Shown piece by piece: positions 49,364 to 57,970 of a DNA stretch of 64,000 nt (position 1 is the first letter of the stretch; each line of letters begins with the position of its first letter). Position numbers and translations under genes: made by a program. Source of the stretch: Geothrix rubra (GTDB lineage: Bacteria; Acidobacteriota; Holophagae; Holophagales; Holophagaceae); NCBI RefSeq assembly GCF_030268065.1, contig NZ_BSDD01000003.1, forward strand, positions 485,451 through 549,450. The letters run 5' to 3'. The notes under the pieces are model-generated. The model saw only the letters and a list, made by a program, of their open reading frames with translations, did not search any database and was not told the origin of the DNA.

Positions 49364-50833
49364 ATGACCGCCGCCCCCTGGGACGACCGTACCCCCTCCC
49401 GCCGTTGCGACTGGATCGACCAGCTCCGGGGCTGGGCCGTGATCGTCATGATCGAGGTCCACGTGGTGAACGCCTGGCTCCTGCAGGGCCTGCGCCCGGG
49501 GTGGCTCAACTACCTGAACGGCCTGGTGGCCCCCAGCTTCACCATGGCGGCGGGGTTCAGCCTGGTGCTCTCCACCTTCCGGACCGACGGCACCCTGCGC
49601 CCCTTCTGGCCCGACACGGCCCGGCGCCTGGGCTTCATCCTCCTCTGCGCCTACGCCCTGCACGCCCCGGGCCTCACCGCCGCGGACTGGACCGTGCTGA
49701 ACACCGCCCAGAAGGCCCGGGAGCTCTTCAAGATCGACGTCCTCCAGTGCATCGTCTACTCGCTGCTCATCCTCCACGCCCTGGCCCGGCTGGTGCGCAA
49801 CCCCCGGCTCTTCACGTTCCTGGCCCTGGCCCTGGCCCTCTACATCCCGATCGTGTCCCCCTCCCTCTGGGCCCGGGGCGTGGCCGACGGCCTCTGGCTG
49901 CCGGTCCGCGGCCTCTTCAACGGCAACGTGGACCGCGGTGTGCAGGCCCTCTTCCCCCTCTTCCCCTGGCTGGCCTTCCCGGCCTTCGGCGCCTTCTTCG
50001 GCGGCCTCTACCGGTGGCTCCGGGTGGAATCCACCGAGGGGAAGGCCCGCTGGTCCGAGGCCCGGTTCCTGGTCCTGCTCGCCATCCTCGGGGCAGCCTG
50101 CCTGGCCTGGGGTCGCGCCACCCAGCACCCCTGGCTGTGGGGCGGCACCTGGATTGAGGAGAACGGGGTGTGGCTGCTGCACAGCCGCTCCGGCGCCTTC
50201 ACCTACGCCGAGCTGACGGCCCTCTCCAACACCACCCTGCCGAGCGTCGTGGACCGCCTGGGCTGGATCCTCCTGGGCGGCGCGGCCATGGGCGCCGTGG
50301 ACCTCCTCCGCCCCCGCTGGCGGGGGCCGAACCCCGTGGAGGCCGCCAGCCGCGAGTCCCTGCTCCTCTACATGCTCCACCTGAACCTGATCTTCGGGGT
50401 GCTGCTGACGCCGCCGGTGGTGGCCCTCACGGGCCACGGGTGGAACAGCCTGGGCTGGGCGGGCACCCTGTCGGTGACGGCCGCCCTCATCACCCTCACC
50501 CTGGCCGTGGGGGTCTGGTGGCAGGGCGTCCGCCTGACGCCGGAGCGCATGCGCGGCCTCCAGCGGAAGGGCTTGGCGGTGCTGGGCATCTGGTTCGTGG
50601 TCGGAGGCTGGTGGACCGTCCGCCACTTCCTGCGGAGCCCGGAGCTGGCCCGCGAGCCCTACGCCTTCCTGAACGCCGCCCGGGTCCGGAAGGGCCTGCC
50701 GCCCACGCCGGACGGCCTCTGCCGGGACCCCGAGGAATACTTCCGCGAGGCGGCCCGCCGCGGGGTGAAGCTCTCCCCGGAGGCCCGGGCCCAGGCCGAG
50801 ACCCTCATCCTGGCGCGCCGGGAACCGAAGTAG
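49364..50833 (+). CDS. DUF1624/heparan-alpha-glucosaminide acetyltransferase-like membrane protein
   Basis: The 489 residues contain about ten to eleven hydrophobic segments. The N-terminal motif DWIDQLRGWAVIVMIEVHVVNAWL (split around residue 17) and GLVAPSFTMAAGFSL are the hallmarks of the DUF1624 acyltransferase-3-like family. HGSNAT relatives transfer acetyl groups across membranes; the bacterial substrate is unknown. The C-terminal 90 residues are soluble and charged (from about 420), an extension not seen in the shortest family members. It is followed 31 bases later by a CorC-like gene. Confidence 0.82.
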   Translation: MTAAPWDDRTPSRRCDWIDQLRGWAVIVMIEVHVVNAWLLQGLRPGWLNYLNGLVAPSFTMAAGFSLVLSTFRTDGTLRPFWPDTARRLGFILLCAYALHAPGLTAADWTVLNTAQKARELFKIDVLQCIVYSLLILHALARLVRNPRLFTFLALALALYIPIVSPSLWARGVADGLWLPVRGLFNGNVDRGVQALFPLFPWLAFPAFGAFFGGLYRWLRVESTEGKARWSEARFLVLLAILGAACLAWGRATQHPWLWGGTWIEENGVWLLHSRSGAFTYAELTALSNTTLPSVVDRLGWILLGGAAMGAVDLLRPRWRGPNPVEAASRESLLLYMLHLNLIFGVLLTPPVVALTGHGWNSLGWAGTLSVTAALITLTLAVGVWWQGVRLTPERMRGLQRKGLAVLGIWFVVGGWWTVRHFLRSPELAREPYAFLNAARVRKGLPPTPDGLCRDPEEYFREAARRGVKLSPEARAQAETLILARREPK

Positions 50834-50864
50834 GCGCGACTCGAGGTAGGATGGGGATCCGACC

Positions 50865-52109
50865 ATGATCGACCCCAGCAGTAGCACCCCTTCCCACTGG
50901 CTCCTCGTCGCGGCCGGGCTCCTCCTGGCCTACCGCCTCACCCTGGTGGCCCTGCTCGCCGCCTTCCACGCCCTGCCCTCGCTCCAGCGGCGGCGGCTGC
51001 TGGAGGAGGGCGCCATCGCCCACCCGGGCCTCGCGGCCCTCCTGGAGCGCCCCCGCAGCCTCGGCATGGGCCTGGAGTTCGCGGTCCAGCTCCTGCTCCT
51101 GGCCTTCCTGGCCCTCCTGTGGCCCTTCCGCACCGCCCTCCCCGGCGGCGGCTGGGTGCTCGGTCCCCTGGTGCCCCTGGCCCTCTGGGCCCTGGACCTG
51201 GCCGCCCCCGCCCTCCTCACCTCGGGCGATCCGCCCTTCTGGCTGACCCGCCTCTTCCCCTTCTACGCGCCCCTCCGGCCGCTCATGGAGCCCCTGGTGG
51301 CGCCCCTGGCCCGCATCGTGGAACGGCGCCAGGCCGAGGAGCGGGAGGGCGCCGCCGAGGAGGACCCCACCGAAGAGGCCGTCACCGCCCTGCTGGAGGA
51401 GGGCGAGGCCGAGGGCATCCTGGAGGCCGAGGACCGCGAGCTCATCCGCAACGTGGTGACCTTCGGCGACACGGTGGTGCGCGAGGTGATGACGCCCCGC
51501 ACCCGCATCGTGGCCCTGCCCCTGGAGGCCACCATCCCGGACGCCTGGCGCACCTTCACGGAGACCCGCCACTCCCGGCTGCCGGTGTACGAGGGCGGCA
51601 TCGACCACGTCCGCGGCGTGCTGCTCCTGAAGGACCTCATGCAGCTGCCGGACCAGGCCCAGCCGCCCCTGGCCAGCCTCCTCAAGACGCCCCTCTTCGT
51701 GCCCGAGAGCAAGCCGGTCATGGACCTGCTGCGGGAGATGCAGCGGGCCCGCACCCAGCTGGCCGTCGTGGTGGACGAGTTCGGCGGCGTCTCCGGCCTG
51801 GTCACCGTGGAGGACCTGCTGGAGGAGGTCTTCGGCGAGATCCAGGACGAGCACGAGGCCCCCGTGGACCTCGTGGAGCAGGCCCCGGGGGTGTACCTGG
51901 TCTCCGGCCAGGCCCACGTGGAGGACGTGGCCCAGCGCCTGGACCTGCCCTGGGAGCGGGACGGCTTCGACACCCTGGCCGGCCTCGTGATGGCCCGCCT
52001 GGGCCGCGTCCCCCGCCCCCAGGAGTCCGTGGCCGTCGAGGGCGCCCGCCTCACCGTGCTGCGCATGGAGGGGACCCGCATCAGCCAGGTAAAGGTCGAA
52101 CGGATGTAG
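50865..52109 (+). CDS. CorC/HlyC-type hemolysin family protein with CBS pair
   Basis: The 414 residues start with a shortened membrane region (three to four helices, about 12-135). A linker with DPTEEAVTALLEEGEAEG follows (family motif E-E-L-x-x-L-x-x-E-x-x-E-G). The CBS pair begins at REVMTPRTRIVALPLEATIPDA (about 205-226) with DFGG-like VVDEFGGVSGLVT. The C-terminal CorC_HlyC domain is about 330-410. Such proteins are linked to magnesium/cobalt efflux or resistance. The DUF21 membrane domain is more degenerate than usual, so transport activity is uncertain. It follows DUF1624 by 31 bases. Confidence 0.87.
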   Translation: MIDPSSSTPSHWLLVAAGLLLAYRLTLVALLAAFHALPSLQRRRLLEEGAIAHPGLAALLERPRSLGMGLEFAVQLLLLAFLALLWPFRTALPGGGWVLGPLVPLALWALDLAAPALLTSGDPPFWLTRLFPFYAPLRPLMEPLVAPLARIVERRQAEEREGAAEEDPTEEAVTALLEEGEAEGILEAEDRELIRNVVTFGDTVVREVMTPRTRIVALPLEATIPDAWRTFTETRHSRLPVYEGGIDHVRGVLLLKDLMQLPDQAQPPLASLLKTPLFVPESKPVMDLLREMQRARTQLAVVVDEFGGVSGLVTVEDLLEEVFGEIQDEHEAPVDLVEQAPGVYLVSGQAHVEDVAQRLDLPWERDGFDTLAGLVMARLGRVPRPQESVAVEGARLTVLRMEGTRISQVKVERM

Positions 52110-52168
52110 GCAGTGGGATGTAGGCAGTGGGCAGCGGGCGGTTAGGCTGGATCCTGGAGCCCTGCCGC

Positions 52169-53428
52169 ATGCCCCGTCGCCTCCTCGCCCTGATCGCCCT
52201 CCTCGGCCTGCCCCTCACCCTCTGGCTGGTCCACCGGATGCAGCGCCGCGCCCTGGTGCCCCAGCCCCGGGGCATGGTGCTGGGCCTCTACGCCGGGGAG
52301 CCGGACTACGACTACCACGAGGAGCTGGACCGCATCGCCGCCACGGGCGCCACCTGCGTGAGCCTGCAGGCCATCTACCGCATGGACACCTACCACAGCG
52401 ACGAGATCCGGCGGCACCCCACCTCCAGCCCCACGGACGCCGCCCTGCTGCACACCTTCGAGGAGGCCCGGGTCCGCGGCCTCCGGATGATGTTCTTCCC
52501 CACCATCAACCTCCGGGACGAGGCCGAGAACGCGACCTGGTGGCGCGGCAACATCGCGCCCGACGACTGGGACGCCTGGTGGCGGAACTACACGGCCTTC
52601 AACGTGCACCTGGCCACCCTGGCCCAGCAGGGCGGCGTGGAGTGGTACTCCCTGGGCACGGAGATGGCCTCCACCCACCGCTTCCCCGACCGCTGGCGCG
52701 CCCTGGCCGCCGCGGTGCGGAAGGTGTTCAAGGGGAAGCTGGTCTACAGCGTGAACTTCGACAGCCACGACAGCTTCACCTTCGGCGACTGCCTCGACGT
52801 CATCGGCATGAACACCTACGATCCCATCGCCAAGTACGACGAGTACCCCTCGCCCGACCAGATCCGGGACGCCTGGTGGTGGATCGTCTACAAGGCCCGC
52901 ACCCTCACGGCCCGCTTCAACCGGCCCGTGATGATCACCGAGGTGGGCTACCCCTCCGTGGCCCACGCCCACGTGGGGCCCTGGGACTTCCGCTCGGACA
53001 AGCCCGTGGACCTGCCCCTGCAGACCCTGCTGCTGAAGGGGGCCTTCGGCGTCCTCCGCAACTGGAGCGACGGCGAGGCGGTCTTCTACTACCTCTACGG
53101 CGAGAACCTGAACCGCAAGCCCATTGGGGGCCCCCGGGACCGCACCTACGCCGTGTGGGGCAAGCCCGCCCAGGCCGTCCTGGAGCGGTACTTCCACGAG
53201 CCCATCTGGGAGGGCCACATCCCGCCCCGGGCCGAGGACATCCACGAGGCCATGGTGCAGTCCCTGGTGGCCGCCCACCGGAAGGTGCGGGACTACGAGG
53301 ACGCGGAGCTGCCCCCCTGGGTGGCCGCCTGGGAGGGCGCCCATCCGGCGGACCTCGCCGAGGCCCGGGCCATCCTGGCGAAGGAGCCCGTTCCCGAGCA
53401 CAAGATCCCCAAAGGATCCGAGCGCTGA
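52169..53428 (+). CDS. GH113-like TIM-barrel glycoside hydrolase, membrane-anchored
   Basis: The 419 residues begin with a signal-anchor (MPRRLLALIALLGLPLTLWL). A TIM-barrel follows in which WYSLGTEMAS (about 164-173) and VMITEVGYPS (about 269-278) place two glutamates as acid/base and nucleophile, the pattern of GH113 beta-mannanases and related bacterial barrel proteins. The region FPTINLRDEAENATWWRGN is also family-like. The C-terminal helical tail after residue 375 is extra. Substrate cannot be told from sequence. GGAG lies ten bases before the ATG at 52169; an upstream ATG at 52127 is possible. Confidence 0.75.
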   Translation: MPRRLLALIALLGLPLTLWLVHRMQRRALVPQPRGMVLGLYAGEPDYDYHEELDRIAATGATCVSLQAIYRMDTYHSDEIRRHPTSSPTDAALLHTFEEARVRGLRMMFFPTINLRDEAENATWWRGNIAPDDWDAWWRNYTAFNVHLATLAQQGGVEWYSLGTEMASTHRFPDRWRALAAAVRKVFKGKLVYSVNFDSHDSFTFGDCLDVIGMNTYDPIAKYDEYPSPDQIRDAWWWIVYKARTLTARFNRPVMITEVGYPSVAHAHVGPWDFRSDKPVDLPLQTLLLKGAFGVLRNWSDGEAVFYYLYGENLNRKPIGGPRDRTYAVWGKPAQAVLERYFHEPIWEGHIPPRAEDIHEAMVQSLVAAHRKVRDYEDAELPPWVAAWEGAHPADLAEARAILAKEPVPEHKIPKGSER

Positions 53429-53552
53429 CATGGACGAGGGGGGACCGCCTGCTCACCTTTGGTTCGCGATGTCCCCCCTCGTGCACCCCCACGCGGTCTC
53501 CCGGCCAAGCCGGGATACCACGCCTGTCGGGTATCCTTGACCTGGATCCGCC

Positions 53553-54284
53553 ATGTCCCTGCCGCCCCGTCCCCGCCCCCTCGCCCACACGGATGCCCCC
53601 GCCAAGACCCTCCTGGTGGTGGAGGACGACCGCGCCACCCAGAGCCTCTACCGGCAGGGCCTGAAGGGGCTGCCGAACTTCCGGGTCCTCATGGCCTCCG
53701 ACGGCGCCCAGGCCATGGAGATCCTCCGTTCCGAGCCGGTGAACGTGCTGGTGACGGACCTCAACATGCCCGTCATGGACGGCTTCAACCTCATCGCCCG
53801 GGTGAGCCGCCTCTACCCGCAGATCCCCATCATCGTGATGACGGGCCTCGGGGAGAGCCAGCACCTGAACTCCCCCCTCCAGCTCGGCGCCGTCCGCATC
53901 CTCACCAAGCCGCCCCGCCTCACGCTCCTCATGGAGGAGATCAAGGCCGCGGCCCTCTTCGAGCCCTCGGGCATGGTGCGGGGCATCGGCCTGAACAGCC
54001 TCCTGCAGCTCCTCAACTGGGAGAACAAGTCCTGCACCCTCACCGTGAAGTCCGAGGCCGGCATGGGCCTGCTCTACCTCAAGCGGGGCGAGGTGGTCCA
54101 CGCCGCCTACCGGGACCAGGAGGGCCTGCCGGCGGCCTACGAGATCCTCACCTGGGACCGTCCGGACATCGAATTCGTGGACACCTGCCGGGTGGAACCC
54201 ACCATCGACCTGCCCCTCACCGAGATGCTCATGAACGCCGCCATGATCACGGACCACCGCAAGCCGGGGGCCGAAGGCCCTTGA
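53553..54284 (+). CDS. Response regulator with C-terminal DUF4388 (PATAN-like) domain
   Basis: The 243 residues have a receiver domain (about 18-140; acidic pair VVEDD, phospho-Asp in VLVTDLNMPVMDG, Lys in ILTKPP). A C-terminal DUF4388 domain follows (about 145-230; GIGLNSLLQLLNWENKSCTLTV and GLLYLKRGEVVHA are diagnostic). DUF4388 proteins are found in motility and gliding regulators of deltaproteobacteria and Acidobacteria, for example in proteins related to Ras-like GTPase or chemosensory control. No kinase is adjacent. The start follows a short Pro-rich segment. Confidence 0.88.
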   Translation: MSLPPRPRPLAHTDAPAKTLLVVEDDRATQSLYRQGLKGLPNFRVLMASDGAQAMEILRSEPVNVLVTDLNMPVMDGFNLIARVSRLYPQIPIIVMTGLGESQHLNSPLQLGAVRILTKPPRLTLLMEEIKAAALFEPSGMVRGIGLNSLLQLLNWENKSCTLTVKSEAGMGLLYLKRGEVVHAAYRDQEGLPAAYEILTWDRPDIEFVDTCRVEPTIDLPLTEMLMNAAMITDHRKPGAEGP

Positions 54285-54409
54285 CGCTCCGTCAGGCGAT
54301 CTGGGACTTTCGTCAAAATCGCAGACCAGGGGCATGAAAAGGGGCTTCCCTTTGGAATAATGGCGCCTGTGTCCCCTTTCCCGGGTCCCCCTCCCATAGG
54401 CAGGTGTCC

Positions 54410-55648
54410 ATGTCCATGCTGAAGCCCTTCCGAGCCCACCGCCCCCGGCCCGAGCTGGCCGCCCAGGTCGCCGCGGTGCCCTACGACGTGGTGAACACCG
54501 AGGAGGCCCGGGCGCTGGCCAAGGGCAACCCCCACTCCTTCCTCCACGTGGGCCGCCCCGAGATCGACCTGCCGGACACCGTGGACATCCACGACGACGC
54601 CGTCTACGCCAAGGGCGTGGAGAACCTGCGGAAGCTGATCCAGGAGGGCACCCTCTTCCAGGACGAGGCCCCCTGCTTCTACGTCTACCAGCAGCGCATG
54701 GGCGACCACGTGCAGGCCGGCCTGGTGGGCCTCTGCTCCGTGGAGGAGTACGAGAACGGCCTCATCAAGCGCCACGAGTTCACCCGCAAGGACAAGGAGG
54801 ACGACCGCACCCGCCACGTCACCGCGCAGGCCGCCAACGCCGAGCCCGTCTTCCTCGCCTACCGCGCCGTCCCCTACATCGACCACATCGTCAACGACAT
54901 CCGCAAGCTGCCCCCGGCCTACGACGTCGTCACCCCCGACGGCATCGGCCACACGGTGTGGGTCGTCTCCGGCGAGACGGTGATCTACGAGCTGGTGCAC
55001 CTCTTCAACGGCGTGCCGGCCCTCTACATCGCCGACGGCCACCACCGCACCGCCGCCGCCATCCGCTACGGCCAGGCGCGCCGTGCGGCCACGCCCAACC
55101 CCACCGGGGACGAGCCCTTCGAGAGCTTCATGGCCGTGGTCTTCCCCCACGACCAGCTCAAGATCATGGACTACAACCGCGTGGTGAAGGACCTCAACGG
55201 CCTCACCCCGGACGCCTTCATGGGCAAGGTGAAGGAGAAGTTCGAGGTGGCCCTCACCGACGACCGCAGCCCCAAGGCGCCCGCCACCTTCGGGATGTAC
55301 CTCAAGGGCTCCTGGTACGAGCTGAAGGCCAAGCCCGGCACCTACCCCGCCGCCGACCCCGTCCGCGGCCTGGACGTGAGCATCCTCCAGGAGAACCTGC
55401 TGGCCCCCGTGCTCGGCATCCAGGACCCCCGCACCGACAAGCGCATCGACTTCGTGGGCGGCATCCGCGGCATGGACGAGCTGGAGCGCCGCGTGAAGGA
55501 GGGCTACGCCGTGGCCTTCTCGCTCTTCCCCACCTCCCTCGACCAGCTCATGAGCGTCGCCGACGCCGGCGAGGTGATGCCCCCCAAGTCCACCTGGTTC
55601 GAGCCCAAGCTGCGTTCCGGGCTGCTGGTGCGCATGTACGAAGGCTAG
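54410..55648 (+). CDS. DUF1015 family protein
   Basis: The 412 residues have the DUF1015 signatures PFRAHRPRPELAAQVAAVPYDVV (split near residue 4), GHHRTAAA (a conserved His-Arg stretch near residue 215) and GIKRHEFTR-like LIKRHEFTRKDKEDDRTRH (about 119-137). The enzyme role is not settled; this family often lies beside serA and serC in bacteria of this type, as here. The start could be GTG 54404, ATG 54410 or ATG 54416; 54410 has an AGG five bases before it. The serine genes follow in the same direction after a hairpin repeat. Confidence 0.83.
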   Translation: MSMLKPFRAHRPRPELAAQVAAVPYDVVNTEEARALAKGNPHSFLHVGRPEIDLPDTVDIHDDAVYAKGVENLRKLIQEGTLFQDEAPCFYVYQQRMGDHVQAGLVGLCSVEEYENGLIKRHEFTRKDKEDDRTRHVTAQAANAEPVFLAYRAVPYIDHIVNDIRKLPPAYDVVTPDGIGHTVWVVSGETVIYELVHLFNGVPALYIADGHHRTAAAIRYGQARRAATPNPTGDEPFESFMAVVFPHDQLKIMDYNRVVKDLNGLTPDAFMGKVKEKFEVALTDDRSPKAPATFGMYLKGSWYELKAKPGTYPAADPVRGLDVSILQENLLAPVLGIQDPRTDKRIDFVGGIRGMDELERRVKEGYAVAFSLFPTSLDQLMSVADAGEVMPPKSTWFEPKLRSGLLVRMYEG

Positions 55649-55657
55649 CGAACCATT

Positions 55658-55749
55658 CACCACGAAGACGGAAAGACCACGAAGAAAGCACTTCCGGCAC
55701 CCATCATCGTCGATTCTGTTCTTCGTGGTCCCTCTGGCCTTCGTGGTTC
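55658..55749. repeat. Hairpin repeat, CCACGAAGA family, between DUF1015 and serA
   Basis: The left arm CACCACGAAGACGGAAAGACC and the following CACGAAG (55659-55685) pair with TTCTTCGTGGTCCCTCTGGCC and TTCGTGG (about 55719-55747). It occupies nearly the whole gap, leaving only the serA ribosome site. Confidence 0.75.
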
Positions 55750-55765
55750 ATCTTCTGGAGATCCC

Positions 55766-56638
55766 ATGCACATCCTCATCGCCGACGCCTTCGACGCCAA
55801 GCTGCCCGAGCGCCTCGCCCCCTTCGGCGAGGTGAGCGGTGACCTGGCCCACCTCGGGAAGGCCGAGGTCCTCCTCGTCCGCTCCAAGACCAAGGTGAAC
55901 GCCGACCTCGTGGCCCAGGCGCCCAAGCTCAAGCTCGTCATCCGCGGCGGCGTGGGCATGGACAACGTGGACAAGAAGCTGTGCGCCGAGAAGGGCATCA
56001 AGGCCGTCAACACCCCCAAGGCCAGCAGTGTGGCCGTCGCGGAGATGACCATGGCCTTCATGCTGGCCATCCCCGCCCGGCTCATCGAGGCCCATACCTC
56101 CATGAAGGAGGGCAAGTTCCTCAAGAACGAGCTGAAGCGCACCGAGCTCTTCAGGAAGACCCTCGGCCTCATCGGCGCCGGCGCCATCGCCACCGAGGTG
56201 GCCAAGCGCGCCCAGGCCTTCGGCATGGAGGTGATCGCCTTCGATCCCTTCCTCAAGGAGCACCCCGTCGCGAAGCTGGTGAGCCTCGATGAGCTGGCGG
56301 CCAAGGCCGACATCATCAGCCTCCACACGCCCCTCACGGACGAAACCAAGGGGATGATCAACGCCGCCTTCCTCGCCAAGATGAAGGATGGCGTCATCCT
56401 CATCAACACCGGCCGGGGCAAGTGCGTGAACGACGCCGACCTCGCCGCCGCCCTGGAGAGCGGCAAGGTGCGGGCCTACGGCACCGACGTGTGGCCCAGC
56501 GACCCGCCCCCGGCGGACTGCCCCCTGCTCACCGCCCCCAACGTCTTCATGGCCCCCCACCTGGGCGCCAGCTCCAAGGAGAACCTCGGCCGCATCGGCG
56601 ACGAGGTGGTGGCCATCCTGTCGGATTTCAAAGCATAA
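55766..56638 (+). CDS. serA: D-3-phosphoglycerate dehydrogenase, short type
   Basis: First enzyme of serine synthesis, oxidising 3-phosphoglycerate with NAD. At 290 residues it is a minimal form without regulatory ACT or ASB domains. It has RGGVGMDNVD (52-61), the Rossmann GLIGAGAIATEVA (about 134-146), INTGRGKCVND with catalytic Arg, and APHLGASS with the catalytic His. The usual catalytic-Glu segment (TEP in many SerA proteins) reads SDPP, so Asp may replace Glu. CTGGAG precedes the ATG. It sits between DUF1015 and serC, so the three probably form the serine operon, with hairpin repeats in both gaps. Confidence 0.88.
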   Translation: MHILIADAFDAKLPERLAPFGEVSGDLAHLGKAEVLLVRSKTKVNADLVAQAPKLKLVIRGGVGMDNVDKKLCAEKGIKAVNTPKASSVAVAEMTMAFMLAIPARLIEAHTSMKEGKFLKNELKRTELFRKTLGLIGAGAIATEVAKRAQAFGMEVIAFDPFLKEHPVAKLVSLDELAAKADIISLHTPLTDETKGMINAAFLAKMKDGVILINTGRGKCVNDADLAAALESGKVRAYGTDVWPSDPPPADCPLLTAPNVFMAPHLGASSKENLGRIGDEVVAILSDFKA

Positions 56639-56642
56639 AATT

Positions 56643-56715
56643 CACCGCCAAGACGCCAAGGGCGCCAGGAAAAACAATAAAACTTGGTTTCTTGGCGTCT
56701 TGGCGTCTTGGCGGT
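56643..56715. repeat. Hairpin repeat, CGCCAAGA family, between serA and serC
   Basis: The left arm CACCGCCAAGACGCCAAG (56643-56660) and the right arm CTTGGCGTCTTGGCGTCTTG plus GCGG (about 56691-56714) are inverted around a short A-rich loop. Same family as 2538-2615 and 5940-6015. Confidence 0.8.
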
Positions 56716-56746
56716 AATTCTTTTCATTGGTCCCTCGGAGGCACCC

Positions 56747-57844
56747 ATGACCCATCGCGTGATCAACTTCTACGCCGGCCCCGCGGGGCTGCCCCTGCCC
56801 GCCCTGGAGCGCGCCCAGCAGGAGCTGCTGGACTTCGCCGGCACGGGCATGTCCGTCATGGAGGTCAGCCACCGCTCCAAGGAGTACGACGCGGTGCACG
56901 AGGAGGCCCTCGCCCTCACCAGGGAGCTGATGGGCCTGCCCGACAACTACAAGGTGCTGCTGCTCCAGGGCGGCGCCCACCTCAGCTTCGGCATGATCCC
57001 CCTCAACCTGCTGCGCGGCGGCCGCAAGGCCGACTACATCGTCACGGGCAACTGGGCGGAGAAGGCCACCAAGGAGGCCAAGCTCGTGGCCGGCGACCAC
57101 GTCCGCGTGGCCGCCTCCACCAAGGACGAGAAGTTCGCCCGCCTGCCGAAGGCCTCCGAGCTGAAGATCGGCGAGGACAGCGCCTTCGTGCACTTCACCT
57201 CGAACAACACGGTGGAGGGCACCCAGTGGAAGGAGTTCCCGAAGACCGACAAGCCCTACGTCTGCGACATGAGCTCCGACATCATGTGGCGGCCCTTCGA
57301 CGTCAGCCAGTTCGGCCTCATCTACGCCGGCGCCCAGAAGAACCTCGGCCCCTCGGGCGTCACCCTCACCATCATCCGCGAGGACTTCCTGGAGATGTGC
57401 GAGGCCTCGGACCTGCCCAGCTACCTGCGCTACAAGCTCCACGCCGAGAAGAACTCGCTCTACAACACCCCGCCCACCTTCGGCATCTACATCCTGCGGA
57501 ACGTGCTGGCCTACAACAAGAGCATCGGCGGCCTGAAGGCCATCGAGACCGCCAACCGGAAGAAGGGCGAGCTGCTCTACGGCTGCATCGACCGGCACGC
57601 CGGCTTCTACAAGGGCTTCGTCACCGAGAAGGCCGACCGCAGCCTCATGAACGTGGACTTCTTCCTCCCCACCCCGGAGCTGGACGACACCTTCGTCAAG
57701 GAGGCCAAGAAGGCCGGCATGGTGGGCCTGAAGGGCTACCGCGACATCGGCGGCATCCGCGTCAGCACCTACAACGCCGTGAGCGTGCAGGACGTGGAGA
57801 CCCTCGTCGGCTTCATGGACGAGTTCGTCCGCAGGAACGGCTGA
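56747..57844 (+). CDS. serC: Phosphoserine aminotransferase
   Basis: Converts 3-phosphohydroxypyruvate to phosphoserine using PLP. The 365 residues begin INFYAGPAGLP (5-15), a fixed family motif, continue with GMSVMEVSHRSKEY, and contain the PLP-lysine segment GLIYAGAQKNLGPSG (about 190-204) with Lys198 next to the pyridine ring. The ATG at 56747 has GGAGG six bases upstream; the frame before it is only the hairpin repeat. It ends the serine operon and is followed by a strong terminator. Confidence 0.95.
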   Translation: MTHRVINFYAGPAGLPLPALERAQQELLDFAGTGMSVMEVSHRSKEYDAVHEEALALTRELMGLPDNYKVLLLQGGAHLSFGMIPLNLLRGGRKADYIVTGNWAEKATKEAKLVAGDHVRVAASTKDEKFARLPKASELKIGEDSAFVHFTSNNTVEGTQWKEFPKTDKPYVCDMSSDIMWRPFDVSQFGLIYAGAQKNLGPSGVTLTIIREDFLEMCEASDLPSYLRYKLHAEKNSLYNTPPTFGIYILRNVLAYNKSIGGLKAIETANRKKGELLYGCIDRHAGFYKGFVTEKADRSLMNVDFFLPTPELDDTFVKEAKKAGMVGLKGYRDIGGIRVSTYNAVSVQDVETLVGFMDEFVRRNG

Positions 57845-57862
57845 GGCCGTTTCCCCTCCCAG

Positions 57863-57894
57863 AAAAGGCGCCGGAGCGATCCGGCGCCTTTTCT
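57863..57894 (+). terminator. Terminator of the serine operon
   Basis: Perfect stem AAAAGGCGCCGGA-GCGA-TCCGGCGCCTTTT with flanking A and T runs, 19 bases after the serC stop. Confidence 0.9.
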
Positions 57895-57970
57895 TGGGTC
57901 GGGCGCCCCCCCGGCCGATGAACCTCCATCGCGGGCGGACCCCGCGCCGGAAAGGATCGCCTTCCCCCCC

